Source of the DNA: JAGRKR01 sp041397725
Lineage (GTDB): Bacteria > Pseudomonadota > Alphaproteobacteria > Rhizobiales > Hyphomicrobiaceae
Reading direction: 5' to 3'
Length of the DNA: 64,000 nucleotides
Assembly: GCA_041397725.1 (NCBI GenBank)
Contig: JAWKVZ010000002.1
Coordinates: forward strand, 434,001 to 498,000
Part shown: in pieces, positions 25,651-34,556 of the stretch
How the letters are laid out: each line of letters opens with the position of its first letter
Numbering within the stretch: position 1 is the stretch's first letter
Position numbers and translations under genes: made by a program
The notes under the pieces: model-generated
Seen by the model: only the letters and a program-made list of their open reading frames with translations
Databases searched by the model: none
Told to the model about the DNA's origin: nothing

Positions 25651-26556
25651 ATGGCAGACGGGCACGCGAAGCGACACGACTATCACATCATCGATCCGAG
25701 CCCCTGGCCGCTGACGGGCTCGATCTCGGCCTTCATCATGGCCATTGGCGCCATCATCTGGATGAAGTCACTCGGCGTCGGCACCGGCCTGTTCGGCATG
25801 AAGGGCCCCTGGGTCTTCGCCGTCGGCACGCTCGGCGTCCTGCTCACCATGTACTACTGGTGGCGCGACGTGATCCGCGAGGCTATTCGGGGCGATCACA
25901 CGCCGGTTGTGCAGATCCACCTGCGCTACGGCATGATCCTGTTCATCGCTTCGGAGGTGATGTTCTTCGTCGCCTGGTTCTGGGCGTACTTCGACTCCGC
26001 CCTCTATCCGGGCGTTCTCACGCCACTCCCCAATGGCGGCGAGACCATCGGATGGGTGGCGCGCGACGCCCTGACGGGCGGGCATTGGCCGCCCAAGCCG
26101 TCGGCCGCCTTCAAGGGCACGTTCGATCCCTGGAGCCTGCCGCTGGTCAACACGCTGATCCTGCTGACATCCGGCACGACGGTCACCTGGGCGCACCACG
26201 CGCTGCTCAAGAACGATCGGCGCGGGCTGATCCTCGGCCTGTTTGCGACCGTGCTCCTCGGCTTCATCTTCACCTTGCTGCAGGCCTACGAGTACGCGCA
26301 CGCAGGCTTCAACTTCAAGGGCCACATCTACGGTGCCACGTTCTTCATGGCGACCGGTTTCCACGGTTTCCACGTGATCGTCGGCACGATCTTCCTGGCG
26401 GTTTGCTTGATCCGCGCGCTCAAGGGCCACTTCACGCCCAAGCAGCATTTCGGCTTCGAGGCAGCCGCCTGGTACTGGCACTTCGTCGACGTGGTCTGGC
26501 TGTTCCTGTTCGCCTGCATCTACGTATGGGGTGGCGGAACGCCGGCACCGCACTGA
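25651..26556 (+). CDS. ctaE: Cytochrome c oxidase subunit III
   Basis: A 301-residue seven-helix subunit of the aa3 oxidase. Family landmarks: YHIIDPSPWPLTGSISAF at the start, YYWWRDVIREAIRGDHT in loop two, RYGMILFIASEVMFFVAWFWAY, the SGTTVTWAHHALL segment, and FEAAAWYWHFVDVVWLFLF at the end. It stabilises proton supply and turnover of subunit I. Ribosome-binding site GGGAGC upstream of ATG 25651. Confidence 0.96.
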   Translation: MADGHAKRHDYHIIDPSPWPLTGSISAFIMAIGAIIWMKSLGVGTGLFGMKGPWVFAVGTLGVLLTMYYWWRDVIREAIRGDHTPVVQIHLRYGMILFIASEVMFFVAWFWAYFDSALYPGVLTPLPNGGETIGWVARDALTGGHWPPKPSAAFKGTFDPWSLPLVNTLILLTSGTTVTWAHHALLKNDRRGLILGLFATVLLGFIFTLLQAYEYAHAGFNFKGHIYGATFFMATGFHGFHVIVGTIFLAVCLIRALKGHFTPKQHFGFEAAAWYWHFVDVVWLFLFACIYVWGGGTPAPH

Positions 26557-26704
26557 TCCGACAAGAGACGATGGAGCCGGGGCGGCAACGCGGCACGGCT
26601 CCATCGCGATGCTCAGCTCCCGAGTTTGTCGAGGGCCCGGTGCCTCGCACCGGGCCGACGCATTTCCCGGGCGGCGGGTTGCGCACAGAGCAGGAGGTCG
26701 CGTC

Positions 26705-27103
26705 ATGGCTCACGAGCCGGAGTCGCACGACGTCACGCGCGCAGCGGAGCCCTCCCTCTTGCGCGCCGCCCTCGCCTCGCGATGCCCCCGCTGCGGCAAG
26801 GGTCCGCTTTTCGACGGCTTCCTGAAACTGCGGAGCGGGTGTCCGGCATGCGGGCTGGACTACCGCTTTGCCGATGCCGGCGACGGGCCCGCAGTGTTCG
26901 TGATCCTGTTCGCCGGCGTGATCCTGGCGATTGCAATGGTCGCGGTCGAGCTACTCTACGAGCCGCCGTACTGGCTCCATGCGCTGCTCTGGGCGCCGCT
27001 GAGTGTCGTCCTCGTGCTGGGGCTGCTGCGACCGCTGAAGGCGGCGCTGATCGCCCTGCAATACCGGCACAAGGCCGAGCAGGCCCGGTTCGATCAGTCA
27101 TGA
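26705..27103 (+). CDS. DUF983 family membrane protein
   Basis: A 132-residue protein with two CxxC pairs (SRCPRCGKG and SGCPACGLDY, about 27-50), which suggest a zinc ribbon, followed by two membrane helices (about 60-80 and 88-107). DUF983 proteins are commonly placed between ctaE and surf1, as here, and may help oxidase assembly, but the role is unproven. The start at ATG 26705 has GAGCAGGAGG upstream. It ends 19 bases before surf1. Confidence 0.85.
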   Translation: MAHEPESHDVTRAAEPSLLRAALASRCPRCGKGPLFDGFLKLRSGCPACGLDYRFADAGDGPAVFVILFAGVILAIAMVAVELLYEPPYWLHALLWAPLSVVLVLGLLRPLKAALIALQYRHKAEQARFDQS

Positions 27104-27122
27104 GCCGGTTCCAAGGCGCCTG

Positions 27123-27950
27123 ATGACAGCATTCACGAGGCATACAATGGGTAGCGAACCGCGCCGGTCAGGTCTCGTCTGGCTCACCATCCTGAGCCTC
27201 GCAGCCCTGATCGTGCTCGTCGGTCTCGGCACATGGCAACTCCAGCGCCGCGCCTGGAAGGAAGACCTGATCGCGCGGATCAAGGCGCGGGCCGTCGAGG
27301 CCCCCGTGACCCTTGCCGATCCGCGCGTGGCGGCGGTCGCGCGCAGGGGGCAGCCGGTCGGTCAGGGGCTCGCCGCCGAGGCGCTGGCGATCTGGCAGGC
27401 GGCGCAGACACCGGAGTTCCTGCGCGTGCGCGTGCAAGGCGCCTTCGCACCTCGCCGCGATCTCTTCTACTACGCCCCAGATCCGCGTCGTGGTCCGGGC
27501 TGGCAGGTCGTCTCGCCGTTCCGTCTGGCCGACGGGCGTGTGGTTCTCGTCAACCGCGGCTACGTGAGCGAGGCGGAGCGCCGTGGACCGCCCGCAGCGT
27601 GGGCGGCGCCGGGGGGGACGCTGGAGATCACCGGACGGCTTCGCTCCCCTGGACATCGCGCCATGTTCGAGCCGGTCAACAACGTCGCCGCCAATCAATG
27701 GTATTGGCGCGACCTGCCGGCGATGGCGCGAGAGGTGCTGGACGGACAGGCGGCTGCGACGACCGTCGTCCCGTTCTTCCTGGAACTGGAGGCGTCACCT
27801 CAGGCAAGCGCCCGCATCCCGCAGCCGTTGCCGGCGCGGGTCGATCTGCCCAACAACCACCTTCAGTACGCGCTCACATGGTTCGGGCTGGCGCTGACGC
27901 TGCTCGGCGTGTGGGGCGCCTATCTCTGGCAGGCCGTGCGCCGGCGCTGA
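27123..27950 (+). CDS. SURF1-family cytochrome oxidase assembly protein
   Basis: A 275-residue SURF1/Shy1 homologue, which binds heme a and hands it to subunit I. Two membrane helices, near residues 18-38 and at the C-terminus (about 250-270), enclose a periplasmic domain. Landmarks are GTWQLQRRAWKEDLI, the GWQVVSPF and VVLVNRGYV strands, and NNHLQYALTWFGLALTLLG. Last gene of the oxidase operon. An inner ATG at 27150 is an alternative start. Confidence 0.93.
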   Translation: MTAFTRHTMGSEPRRSGLVWLTILSLAALIVLVGLGTWQLQRRAWKEDLIARIKARAVEAPVTLADPRVAAVARRGQPVGQGLAAEALAIWQAAQTPEFLRVRVQGAFAPRRDLFYYAPDPRRGPGWQVVSPFRLADGRVVLVNRGYVSEAERRGPPAAWAAPGGTLEITGRLRSPGHRAMFEPVNNVAANQWYWRDLPAMAREVLDGQAAATTVVPFFLELEASPQASARIPQPLPARVDLPNNHLQYALTWFGLALTLLGVWGAYLWQAVRRR

Positions 27951-27972
27951 GCCTGTGCGGCCCGCGCCCCCA

Positions 27973-28986
27973 TCAGATCCGCTCACGCTCCAGACGCTGA
28001 CGGCGCAGCTTCGCCTCGCGCCGCGTGATGTAGAGGCCGGACGCGAAGATCACCAGCGCGCCGAGCCACGTCCAGTGGTCGATTAACTCGCCGAACACGA
28101 CGTAGCCCAGCAGCACCGCGAACGGCAGTCGCGAGAACTCGAGCGTCATGACGAGCGAGGCGTCGATGCGGGCAAGTCCGCGCACCAGCGCCATGTGTCC
28201 GAGGATCGCGACGACGCCGAGCGCCAGCAGGTAGGGCAGCGTCTCGAGCGGAGGCGTTCGCCAGACGAAGGCCGCCATCACGGCGGCGAGCGGCACCATC
28301 ATGAGATTGGTCAGGAAGACGATGCGGTCGGGATCGTCGCGATAGGTCAGGCGCTTGACCAGAATGCCGATCATGCCCGAGCAGAGCGCCGAGAAGAGCG
28401 CGAGGAGCTGGCCATTGCCGATCTCCGAAGCGCCGGGCCTCAGGATGATCATGGCGCCGGCGAAGCCAACGGCCAACGCCGTCCAGCGGCGGACGCCCAC
28501 GACCTCCTTGAGAAAGATGACCGCGCCGATCGTGCCGAACAAGGGGGCGAGGAAGCCGATGGCCGTGACCTCGCCGATGCGGACCAGCGCCAGTGCATAG
28601 ATCCACGAGGTCATCGAGGCGAAGCTGATGATCACCCGCATGCCGTAGAGGTGGAGCTGATCGGAGCGGAACAGCGACGCGCCGCGCCAGATCAGCATCG
28701 GTGCCATCAGCAGGACGCCGATCGTTGTGCGCAGCAGCATGACCACCAGTGGATGCACGCCGGCAAGCGCGATGTGGCGCACGAGGGCCGCCATGACGGC
28801 GAACGAGATCATCGCCAGGATCACCCAGAACGCGCCGACGACGAGATCGTCTGTGCGCCAGGCCGGCGTCGCAGCGCTGCGGGGTGCCGGCGGGGCGGCT
28901 AATCGCGCCGGAGCGGGCTCGCTCGCTCCCGGGCCGGGCTCGCCACGCATCGGGCGGCGGCCATCTGGACGTTCGTCCTCGGTCAT
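27973..28986 (-). CDS. EamA/DMT-family transporter
   Basis: A 337-residue membrane protein with ten predicted helices arranged as two EamA repeats, preceded by a 45-residue Pro/Ala/Arg-rich cytoplasmic tail. Typical segments include the repeat ends GFLAPLFGTIGAVIFLKEVVG and EFSRLPFAVLLGYVVFGE. EamA proteins export amino acids, metabolites or drugs; the substrate is not predictable. I choose ATG 28986 (MTEDERPDG); the frame stays open to 29235, without support. It faces surf1 convergently and is divergent from the peptide transporter cluster. Confidence 0.85.
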   Translation of the reverse strand: MTEDERPDGRRPMRGEPGPGASEPAPARLAAPPAPRSAATPAWRTDDLVVGAFWVILAMISFAVMAALVRHIALAGVHPLVVMLLRTTIGVLLMAPMLIWRGASLFRSDQLHLYGMRVIISFASMTSWIYALALVRIGEVTAIGFLAPLFGTIGAVIFLKEVVGVRRWTALAVGFAGAMIILRPGASEIGNGQLLALFSALCSGMIGILVKRLTYRDDPDRIVFLTNLMMVPLAAVMAAFVWRTPPLETLPYLLALGVVAILGHMALVRGLARIDASLVMTLEFSRLPFAVLLGYVVFGELIDHWTWLGALVIFASGLYITRREAKLRRQRLERERI

Positions 28987-29226
28987 GACGTGTGTCTCAT
29001 GAAGGCACGGACTGACTAAGGCGTCGACATCGGCTGCCGATTTGCGGAGCACATCGGTTCTTTCGCTAGCACGAGACGGGAATGCGTCCGAAGGAAAAGC
29101 ACCAATAGTCCCGTCAAGGCTTGCAATTCTGTGCGTGACGTTGAATGCTCTGCATATCGGCTCGCCCACGTCCGTCACGCGGGGGCAAGCGCTGTTGCAT
29201 GACAGTTGAGGGAGGAGATCAGAAGA

Positions 29227-30762
29227 ATGCGCCATCTGCGTTCGCTAGCCGCGGCAATGACCGTGGCCGGATTTGGCCTAGCCGCTTCGCCGGCCATGGC
29301 GGGCAAGTCCACCGACACGCTCATCTGGGCGACCGACCGAGAGAACCCCATCGCCGACAGCACGTTCCTCAATACGCGTGAGAACGTCATCCTCGGCTAT
29401 ATGCTGTTCGACCGGCCGCTGTACCTCGACGAGAAGAAGAAGCTGCACGGCCTGCTCGCGACGAAGTGGACGTGGGTCGACACAACGACCATCGAGATGG
29501 AGCTGCGCAAGGGCGTCAAGTTCCACAACGGCAAGGAGTTCGACGCCGAGGATCTCAAGTACTCCTACGAGTTCGTCCTCGACCGCAAGAACGGCGCGCT
29601 CAACTACCGCTACCTTTCCTTCATGAAGTCGGTGGAGGTGCTCGACAAGTACAAGGTGCGTATCAAGCTGACGAAGCCGTTTCCACCGGCGCTCATCTAT
29701 CTCGCCTCATCGGGCTCGATCGTGCCGAAGGGGCACTACCAGACCGCCCCGACTAAGCCGGACGGCAAGAAGGACTTCGGCGCCGTCAAGCCGATCGGCA
29801 CCGGCCCGTACATGCTCGCCGAGATGAAGCCGGGCGAGACCGTGCTGCTGAAGCGCTTCGACGGCTATTACGCCGGCAGCCCGAAGGGCAAGCCTGCTAT
29901 CTCCAAGGTGCTCCTGCGCACCATCAAGGACCCGAACACGCGGCTCGCCGAGTTGATGACGGGCGCCATCGACTGGATCTGGGATGTGCCGAAGGATCAG
30001 GCCGAGCGCATCAAGGCCAATCCGCGTCTGGTCGTCGCCAAGGGCAAGACCGTGCGTTTCTCCTACTTGGCCATGGATGCGACGGGCCGCACCGGCGTGA
30101 AGCTCTTCATGGACAAGCGCGTGCGCATGGCCGTGGCTCATGCCATCAACCGCGAGGCGATGGTCAAGAGCCTGATCGGGGACCCGTCCGAGGTCATTCA
30201 CTCGCCGTGCCATCCGGACCAGTTCGGCTGTACCAACGACGTCAAGAAGTATGCCTATGATCCCGCCAAGGCCAAGAAGCTGCTGGCCGAGGCCGGTCAT
30301 CCCAACGGCTTCTCCGTCGATATTTACGCCTACCGCGAGCGCGAGTTCGCCGAGGCGATCATCGGCGACCTCTCCAAGATCGGCATCAAGGCGAAGCTCT
30401 ACTTCCTGCAGTACTCCGCCCTGCTGAAGAAGGTGCGCGCCGGCGAGGTGCCGTTCACCAACATGACCTGGGGCTCGAGCTCGATCCTCGACGTGTCCGC
30501 CGCGACCGGTCATTTCTTCACCGGCACGCCGGACGATTTTGCCAAGGACCCGCAGGTCATCAAGATGATCGCCGAGGCCGATGGCATCGTCGACACGGCC
30601 AAGCGCGAGGCAGCCTGGAAGAAGGTGCTGGAGCGCATCGCCGACCAGGCCTACTGGGTGCCGCTGTTCACCTACATCAAGTACTTCGCACACTCGAAGG
30701 ACCTGGACTTCGTCGTTCCGAACGACGAGATCCCCCGCTTCTTCCTGAGCAAGTGGAAGTAA
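29227..30762 (+). CDS. Peptide ABC transporter solute-binding protein 1
   Basis: A 511-residue periplasmic binding protein of the SBP_bac_5 (DppA/OppA) family. The signal peptide (to about residue 26, ending SPAMAG) is followed by LIWATDRENPI, the RKGVKFHNGKEFDAEDL stretch, GTGPYML and TWGSSSILDVS typical of the family. ATG 29227 has GGAGGAG 10 bases upstream. It is strongly similar to the second binding protein 300 bases downstream (shared HPDQFGC, KAKKLLAEAGHPNGF and YWVPLFTY). Probably the first gene of the transporter-hydrolase cluster. Confidence 0.92.
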   Translation: MRHLRSLAAAMTVAGFGLAASPAMAGKSTDTLIWATDRENPIADSTFLNTRENVILGYMLFDRPLYLDEKKKLHGLLATKWTWVDTTTIEMELRKGVKFHNGKEFDAEDLKYSYEFVLDRKNGALNYRYLSFMKSVEVLDKYKVRIKLTKPFPPALIYLASSGSIVPKGHYQTAPTKPDGKKDFGAVKPIGTGPYMLAEMKPGETVLLKRFDGYYAGSPKGKPAISKVLLRTIKDPNTRLAELMTGAIDWIWDVPKDQAERIKANPRLVVAKGKTVRFSYLAMDATGRTGVKLFMDKRVRMAVAHAINREAMVKSLIGDPSEVIHSPCHPDQFGCTNDVKKYAYDPAKAKKLLAEAGHPNGFSVDIYAYREREFAEAIIGDLSKIGIKAKLYFLQYSALLKKVRAGEVPFTNMTWGSSSILDVSAATGHFFTGTPDDFAKDPQVIKMIAEADGIVDTAKREAAWKKVLERIADQAYWVPLFTYIKYFAHSKDLDFVVPNDEIPRFFLSKWK

Positions 30763-30792
30763 GCGCCACTCGAGCCGCGACAGGACCCTCAG

Positions 30793-30816
30793 GCCCGGCG
30801 TCTTGCGACGCCGGGC
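30793..30816 (+). terminator. Hairpin between the two binding-protein genes
   Basis: A perfect 10-base stem (GCCCGGCGTC / GACGCCGGGC) with a TTGC loop, 30 bases after the first binding-protein stop. There is no T-run, so partial termination or mRNA stabilisation is likely. This would let binding protein 1 outnumber the downstream membrane subunits. Confidence 0.6.
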
Positions 30817-31061
30817 GATGCGGTCGGTGGCGGTTTCGGGACGGACGGGATGGACTGCGCGCCGTGGCGTATTCCGCAACAGTGGGATCGCCGGCCCCTT
30901 GCCAGAAGCGAGGGGGTGCGCCAAGCTCGCGATCTGCGAGCGTGGCGGCTGCGGGCTTCCGAACCGGACCGGGCGCGGATTTCCGTGCTTCGATCGGAAC
31001 GAAGAGGCTCATTGGCGTTGGCTGGCAGCCTTTGTCCACAGTGTGTATGGAGTGACAGACG

Positions 31062-32609
31062 ATGTGGCGACGTTTCACCTGCGCCGCGCTCGGCGCCTTC
31101 ATAGTCTTCTCGCATCCTGACGTGGCGCAGGCCGGCAAGGCCGACGACACGCTCGTCTGGGCGACCGATCGCGAAAACACAGTAATCGATCCCTATTACT
31201 CGAACACGCGTGAGCTCGTCATTCTCGGGCGGCATGTCTGGGATGCGCTCGTCACGATCGACATCAAGAGCGGTGAGATCAAGCCGCTGCTCTCCACATC
31301 CTGGAAGTGGCTCGACGACAAGACCATCGAGTTCAAGCTGCGCGATGGCGTGAAGTTCCACGACGGCCGCGACTTCAGCGCCGACGACGTCGTCTACACC
31401 ATCAATTTCGTGACCAATCGCGCCAACGGCGTCGTCACCTACAACAACGTCGGCTGGATGGCGGGCGCCGAGAAGGTCGACGCCAAGACCGTCCGCATCA
31501 AGCTCAAGAAGCCGTTCGCTGCCGCGCTCGCCTATCTCGCCAATGCCGTGCCGATCCTGCCGAAGGGCAACTACGACTCCGTGCCCACGGGACCTGGCGG
31601 CAAGAAGGACTTCACCCAGGCCAAGCCCGTCGGCACCGGTCCCTACAAGGTCGTCGAGGTGAAGTCGGGCGAATTCGTGCTGATGGAGCGCTTCGAGGGC
31701 TACATCAAGGGCGGCCCCAAGGGCACGCCGGCCATCAAGTTCCTGCGCTATCGCACGATCAAGGAGAAGAACACCCAGGTTGCCGAGAGCATGACGGGTG
31801 CGATCGACTGGATCTGGGACGTGCCCAAGGAGCAGGCCGAGCGCATGAAGGCCAATCCGCGGCTCACCGTCGAGAACGCCAAGACGCTGCGTGTCTCCTA
31901 TCTGCAGTTCGACGTGAAGGGCGTGTCGCCGCAGAAGTTCTTCATGGACAAGCGCATCCGCCAGGCGATTGCCCACGCCATCAATCGTGACGCCATCGCC
32001 AAGAGCCTTGTCGGGCCGGCGTCCGAGGCGATTCATGCGGCCTGCCATCCCGATCAGTTCGGCTGCACCGCCGATGTGCTGAAGGACATGGTCCGCTATC
32101 CCTACGACCCGGAGAAGGCCAAGAAGCTGCTGGCGGAGGCCGGGCACCCCAACGGCTTCGCGTTCGACATTTACGGCTATCGCGAGCGGGAGTTCACGGA
32201 AGCCGTCATCGGTGACCTCGCCAAGGTCGGCATCAAGGCCAAGCTCAACTGGCTGCAGTTCCGCGCACTCCGCGAGAAGGTTCGCAAGGGCGAGGTGTCC
32301 GTCAACATGATGACGTGGGGCTCCTACTCGATCCCGGACGCCTCGGCCATGGTCGGCCACTTCTTCGCCGGTGGTCCCGACGACCTGACCAAGGATCCCG
32401 ATCTGACGCGGATGGTCGAGGAGGCGGGGAACACGCCCGACGCGGCGAAGCGCAAGGTACTCTACGCCAAGGTGCATGCGCGTATCGCGGCGGAGGCCTA
32501 CTGGGTGCCGCTCTTCACCTACGCCAAGTACTACGTCTATTCGAAGGATCTCGCCTTCACGACCACGTCGGACGAGACCCCTCGCTTCTATCTCGCGAAA
32601 TGGAAATAG
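31062..32609 (+). CDS. Peptide ABC transporter solute-binding protein 2
   Basis: A 515-residue SBP_bac_5 family binding protein, clearly a paralogue of the preceding one. The signal peptide (to about residue 24, ending DVAQAGK) leads to LVWATDREN, LRDGVKFHDGRDFSADDV, GTGPYKVV and MTWGSYSIPDAS. Shared blocks with SBP 1 include HPDQFGC, the KAKKLLAEAGHPNGF loop, YREREF and YWVPLFTY. Two binding proteins with one set of permease and ATPase genes suggest widened or graded substrate capture. It precedes dppB by 75 bases, which include a hairpin. Confidence 0.92.
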   Translation: MWRRFTCAALGAFIVFSHPDVAQAGKADDTLVWATDRENTVIDPYYSNTRELVILGRHVWDALVTIDIKSGEIKPLLSTSWKWLDDKTIEFKLRDGVKFHDGRDFSADDVVYTINFVTNRANGVVTYNNVGWMAGAEKVDAKTVRIKLKKPFAAALAYLANAVPILPKGNYDSVPTGPGGKKDFTQAKPVGTGPYKVVEVKSGEFVLMERFEGYIKGGPKGTPAIKFLRYRTIKEKNTQVAESMTGAIDWIWDVPKEQAERMKANPRLTVENAKTLRVSYLQFDVKGVSPQKFFMDKRIRQAIAHAINRDAIAKSLVGPASEAIHAACHPDQFGCTADVLKDMVRYPYDPEKAKKLLAEAGHPNGFAFDIYGYREREFTEAVIGDLAKVGIKAKLNWLQFRALREKVRKGEVSVNMMTWGSYSIPDASAMVGHFFAGGPDDLTKDPDLTRMVEEAGNTPDAAKRKVLYAKVHARIAAEAYWVPLFTYAKYYVYSKDLAFTTTSDETPRFYLAKWK

Positions 32610-32632
32610 CCGTTCGCGCACTCCAACCACGG

Positions 32633-32656
32633 CCCGCGGGCGATGATGCCCGCGGG
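32633..32656 (+). terminator. Hairpin between SBP 2 and the permease gene
   Basis: CCCGCGGGC (32633-32641), loop GATGAT, GCCCGCGGG (32648-32656): a 9-base perfect stem with no T-run, 24 bases past the stop codon. It fits the pattern of attenuating hairpins after binding-protein genes. Confidence 0.55.
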
Positions 32657-32684
32657 ATCACCTGAACCGAGCGAGAAGCCAGCG

Positions 32685-33611
32685 ATGCTGTATTTCACTC
32701 TGAGACGTCTAAGCGTTGCCGTTCTGGTCGCGCTCACCGTCTCGTGGTTGTCGTTCTCGATGATCTACCTCTCCGGTGACCCCGCGACGGCGCTCGCCGG
32801 CGAGACGGCCACCGCGGCGGATGTCGAGAACATCCGGCGCATCTACGGCTACGACCGCCCGATCGTGGTGCAGTACGTCGACTGGCTGATGAACGCGCTC
32901 CAGGGGAACCTCGGCCGCTCCCACTATCTGAAGTCGGACGTGTCCAAGATCATCATGGAGCGGCTGCCGACGACGATGCTGCTCGGCGCCTGCGCGCTCA
33001 GCTTTGCGCTCATCCTCTCCATCCCCCTGGGCGTCCTCGCCGCGATCAGGCCGAACAGCCTGTTCGACCGCTTCGCCCTGACGCTGGCGGTGATCGGGCA
33101 GGCCATGCCTAGCTTCTGGTTCGCCCTGACGCTGATCCTGTGGCTCGGCATCTACGGAATAGGCGGGGTACGCCTGCCGATCACGGGATCGGCCAGTTGG
33201 CTCAACTTCATCATGCCGTCCATCGCGCTCGGCTACTACGTGACGCCGGCGGTCATGCGATTGACACGCGCCGGCATGCTGGACGTGCTCTCGTCGGATT
33301 ATATCCGCACGGCGCGCGCCAAGGGGCTGAGGCCGCGCACGGTGCTCTTCAAGCATGCCTTGCGCAACGCCATCATCCCTGTCGTGTCGCTTGCCGCGGT
33401 GCAGTTCGGGTTCATGCTCGGCGGCTCGATCGTGATCGAGACGATCTTCAACATCAACGGCCTCGGCTACCTCGCCTGGGAGTCGATCCAGCGTGCAGAC
33501 CTGCCGGTGATGCAGGCGATCGTTCTGGTGCTGTCGATCATCTACGTCATCATCACTTTCCTGGCGGACATGCTGAACGCCTTCCTCGACCCGCGCATTC
33601 GCGTGCATTGA
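32685..33611 (+). CDS. Peptide ABC transporter permease (DppB/OppB type)
   Basis: A 308-residue inner-membrane protein with six predicted helices and an N-terminal FTLRRLSVAVLVALTVSWL helix. It has the DRPIVVQYVDWL periplasmic segment, and the EAA-like cytoplasmic loop DYIRTARAKGLRPRTVLFKHALRNAIIP that contacts the ATPases. It ends FLDPRIRVH as DppB proteins do. I start at ATG 32685 (MLYFTLRR). 21 bases separate it from dppC. Confidence 0.93.
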   Translation: MLYFTLRRLSVAVLVALTVSWLSFSMIYLSGDPATALAGETATAADVENIRRIYGYDRPIVVQYVDWLMNALQGNLGRSHYLKSDVSKIIMERLPTTMLLGACALSFALILSIPLGVLAAIRPNSLFDRFALTLAVIGQAMPSFWFALTLILWLGIYGIGGVRLPITGSASWLNFIMPSIALGYYVTPAVMRLTRAGMLDVLSSDYIRTARAKGLRPRTVLFKHALRNAIIPVVSLAAVQFGFMLGGSIVIETIFNINGLGYLAWESIQRADLPVMQAIVLVLSIIYVIITFLADMLNAFLDPRIRVH

Positions 33612-33632
33612 GAACCCTGGGTGGATTGAAAA

Positions 33633-34553
33633 ATGGCTGACGTTGCCGAAATCAAGGGACACGCACCGACGGCGGACGTGATCCTCGAGCCGACACCGGG
33701 CGCCATCCTGCGCCGCCGCATCTTCCGGCATTGGGGATTGATCTTCGGAGGCATCATCCTCCTCGTCATCGTGTTGATGGCGCTGCTGGCGGGCGTGATC
33801 TCACCGCACGATCCCTATGACCAGCAGCTTGCGCGCAAGCTCATCCCGCCGATCTGGCACGAAAGCGCCAAGGCGACCTGGACGCACCCGCTCGGCACCG
33901 ACCACCTCGGGCGCGACTATCTCTCCCGCCTGTTCTATGGCGCCCAGGTCTCGCTGATGATCGGCTTCCTGGCCATGCTCATCTCGGGGATCATCGGGAC
34001 GACGCTCGGCGTGCTCGCCGGCTATTTCGGCGGCCGCGTCGACATGATCGTCAACTTCATCGTCACGACGCGGCTCTCCATGCCGGTCGTGCTGGTGGCG
34101 CTGGCCGTCGTCAGCCTCATCGGCGGCTCGCTGACGGTGGTCATCTGGGTCCTGGGGTTGCTGATATGGGACCGCTTCGCTGTGGTCATGCGAAGCGCCA
34201 CCATGCAGATACGAAACCGGGATTTCGTGGCAGCCGCCGAGGCGCTCGGATGCTCGCGCACGCGCATCATCATGACCGAGGTGATGCCCAACATCATGAA
34301 CCACCTGATCGTGGTGGCCACGCTCGAGATGGCTCACGCGATCCTGCTGGAAGCGGCGCTGTCGTTCCTCGGTCTCGGCGTGCAGCCGCCGACGCCCTCG
34401 TGGGGCCTGATGGTCTCGGAGGCCAAGGGGCTGATGTTCTTCGATGCCTGGCTGATCGCCATCCCCGGCATCGCGCTCTTCCTGCTCGTGCTTTCCATCA
34501 ATCTGCTGGGCGACGGCCTGCGTGACGTCACTTCGCCCGACGGCCGGAGCTGA
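33633..34553 (+). CDS. Peptide ABC transporter permease (DppC/OppC type)
   Basis: A 306-residue permease with a cytoplasmic N-terminus, the first helix at about 33-55 (WGLIFGGIILLVIVLMALL), then PHDPYDQQLAR, HPLGTDHLGRDYLSRL and the EAA loop DFVAAAEALGCSRTRIIMTEVMPN. It ends LLGDGLRDVTSPDGRS, as is usual for DppC. It partners the preceding DppB-like permease. dppD starts three bases after its stop. Confidence 0.93.
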   Translation: MADVAEIKGHAPTADVILEPTPGAILRRRIFRHWGLIFGGIILLVIVLMALLAGVISPHDPYDQQLARKLIPPIWHESAKATWTHPLGTDHLGRDYLSRLFYGAQVSLMIGFLAMLISGIIGTTLGVLAGYFGGRVDMIVNFIVTTRLSMPVVLVALAVVSLIGGSLTVVIWVLGLLIWDRFAVVMRSATMQIRNRDFVAAAEALGCSRTRIIMTEVMPNIMNHLIVVATLEMAHAILLEAALSFLGLGVQPPTPSWGLMVSEAKGLMFFDAWLIAIPGIALFLLVLSINLLGDGLRDVTSPDGRS

Positions 34554-34556
34554 TCC

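Noticed and set aside
30789..32630. A 613-codon minus-strand frame over the second binding protein
   Set aside because: Opposite-strand shadow of a clear SBP_bac_5 gene; no ribosome-binding site or known domain.
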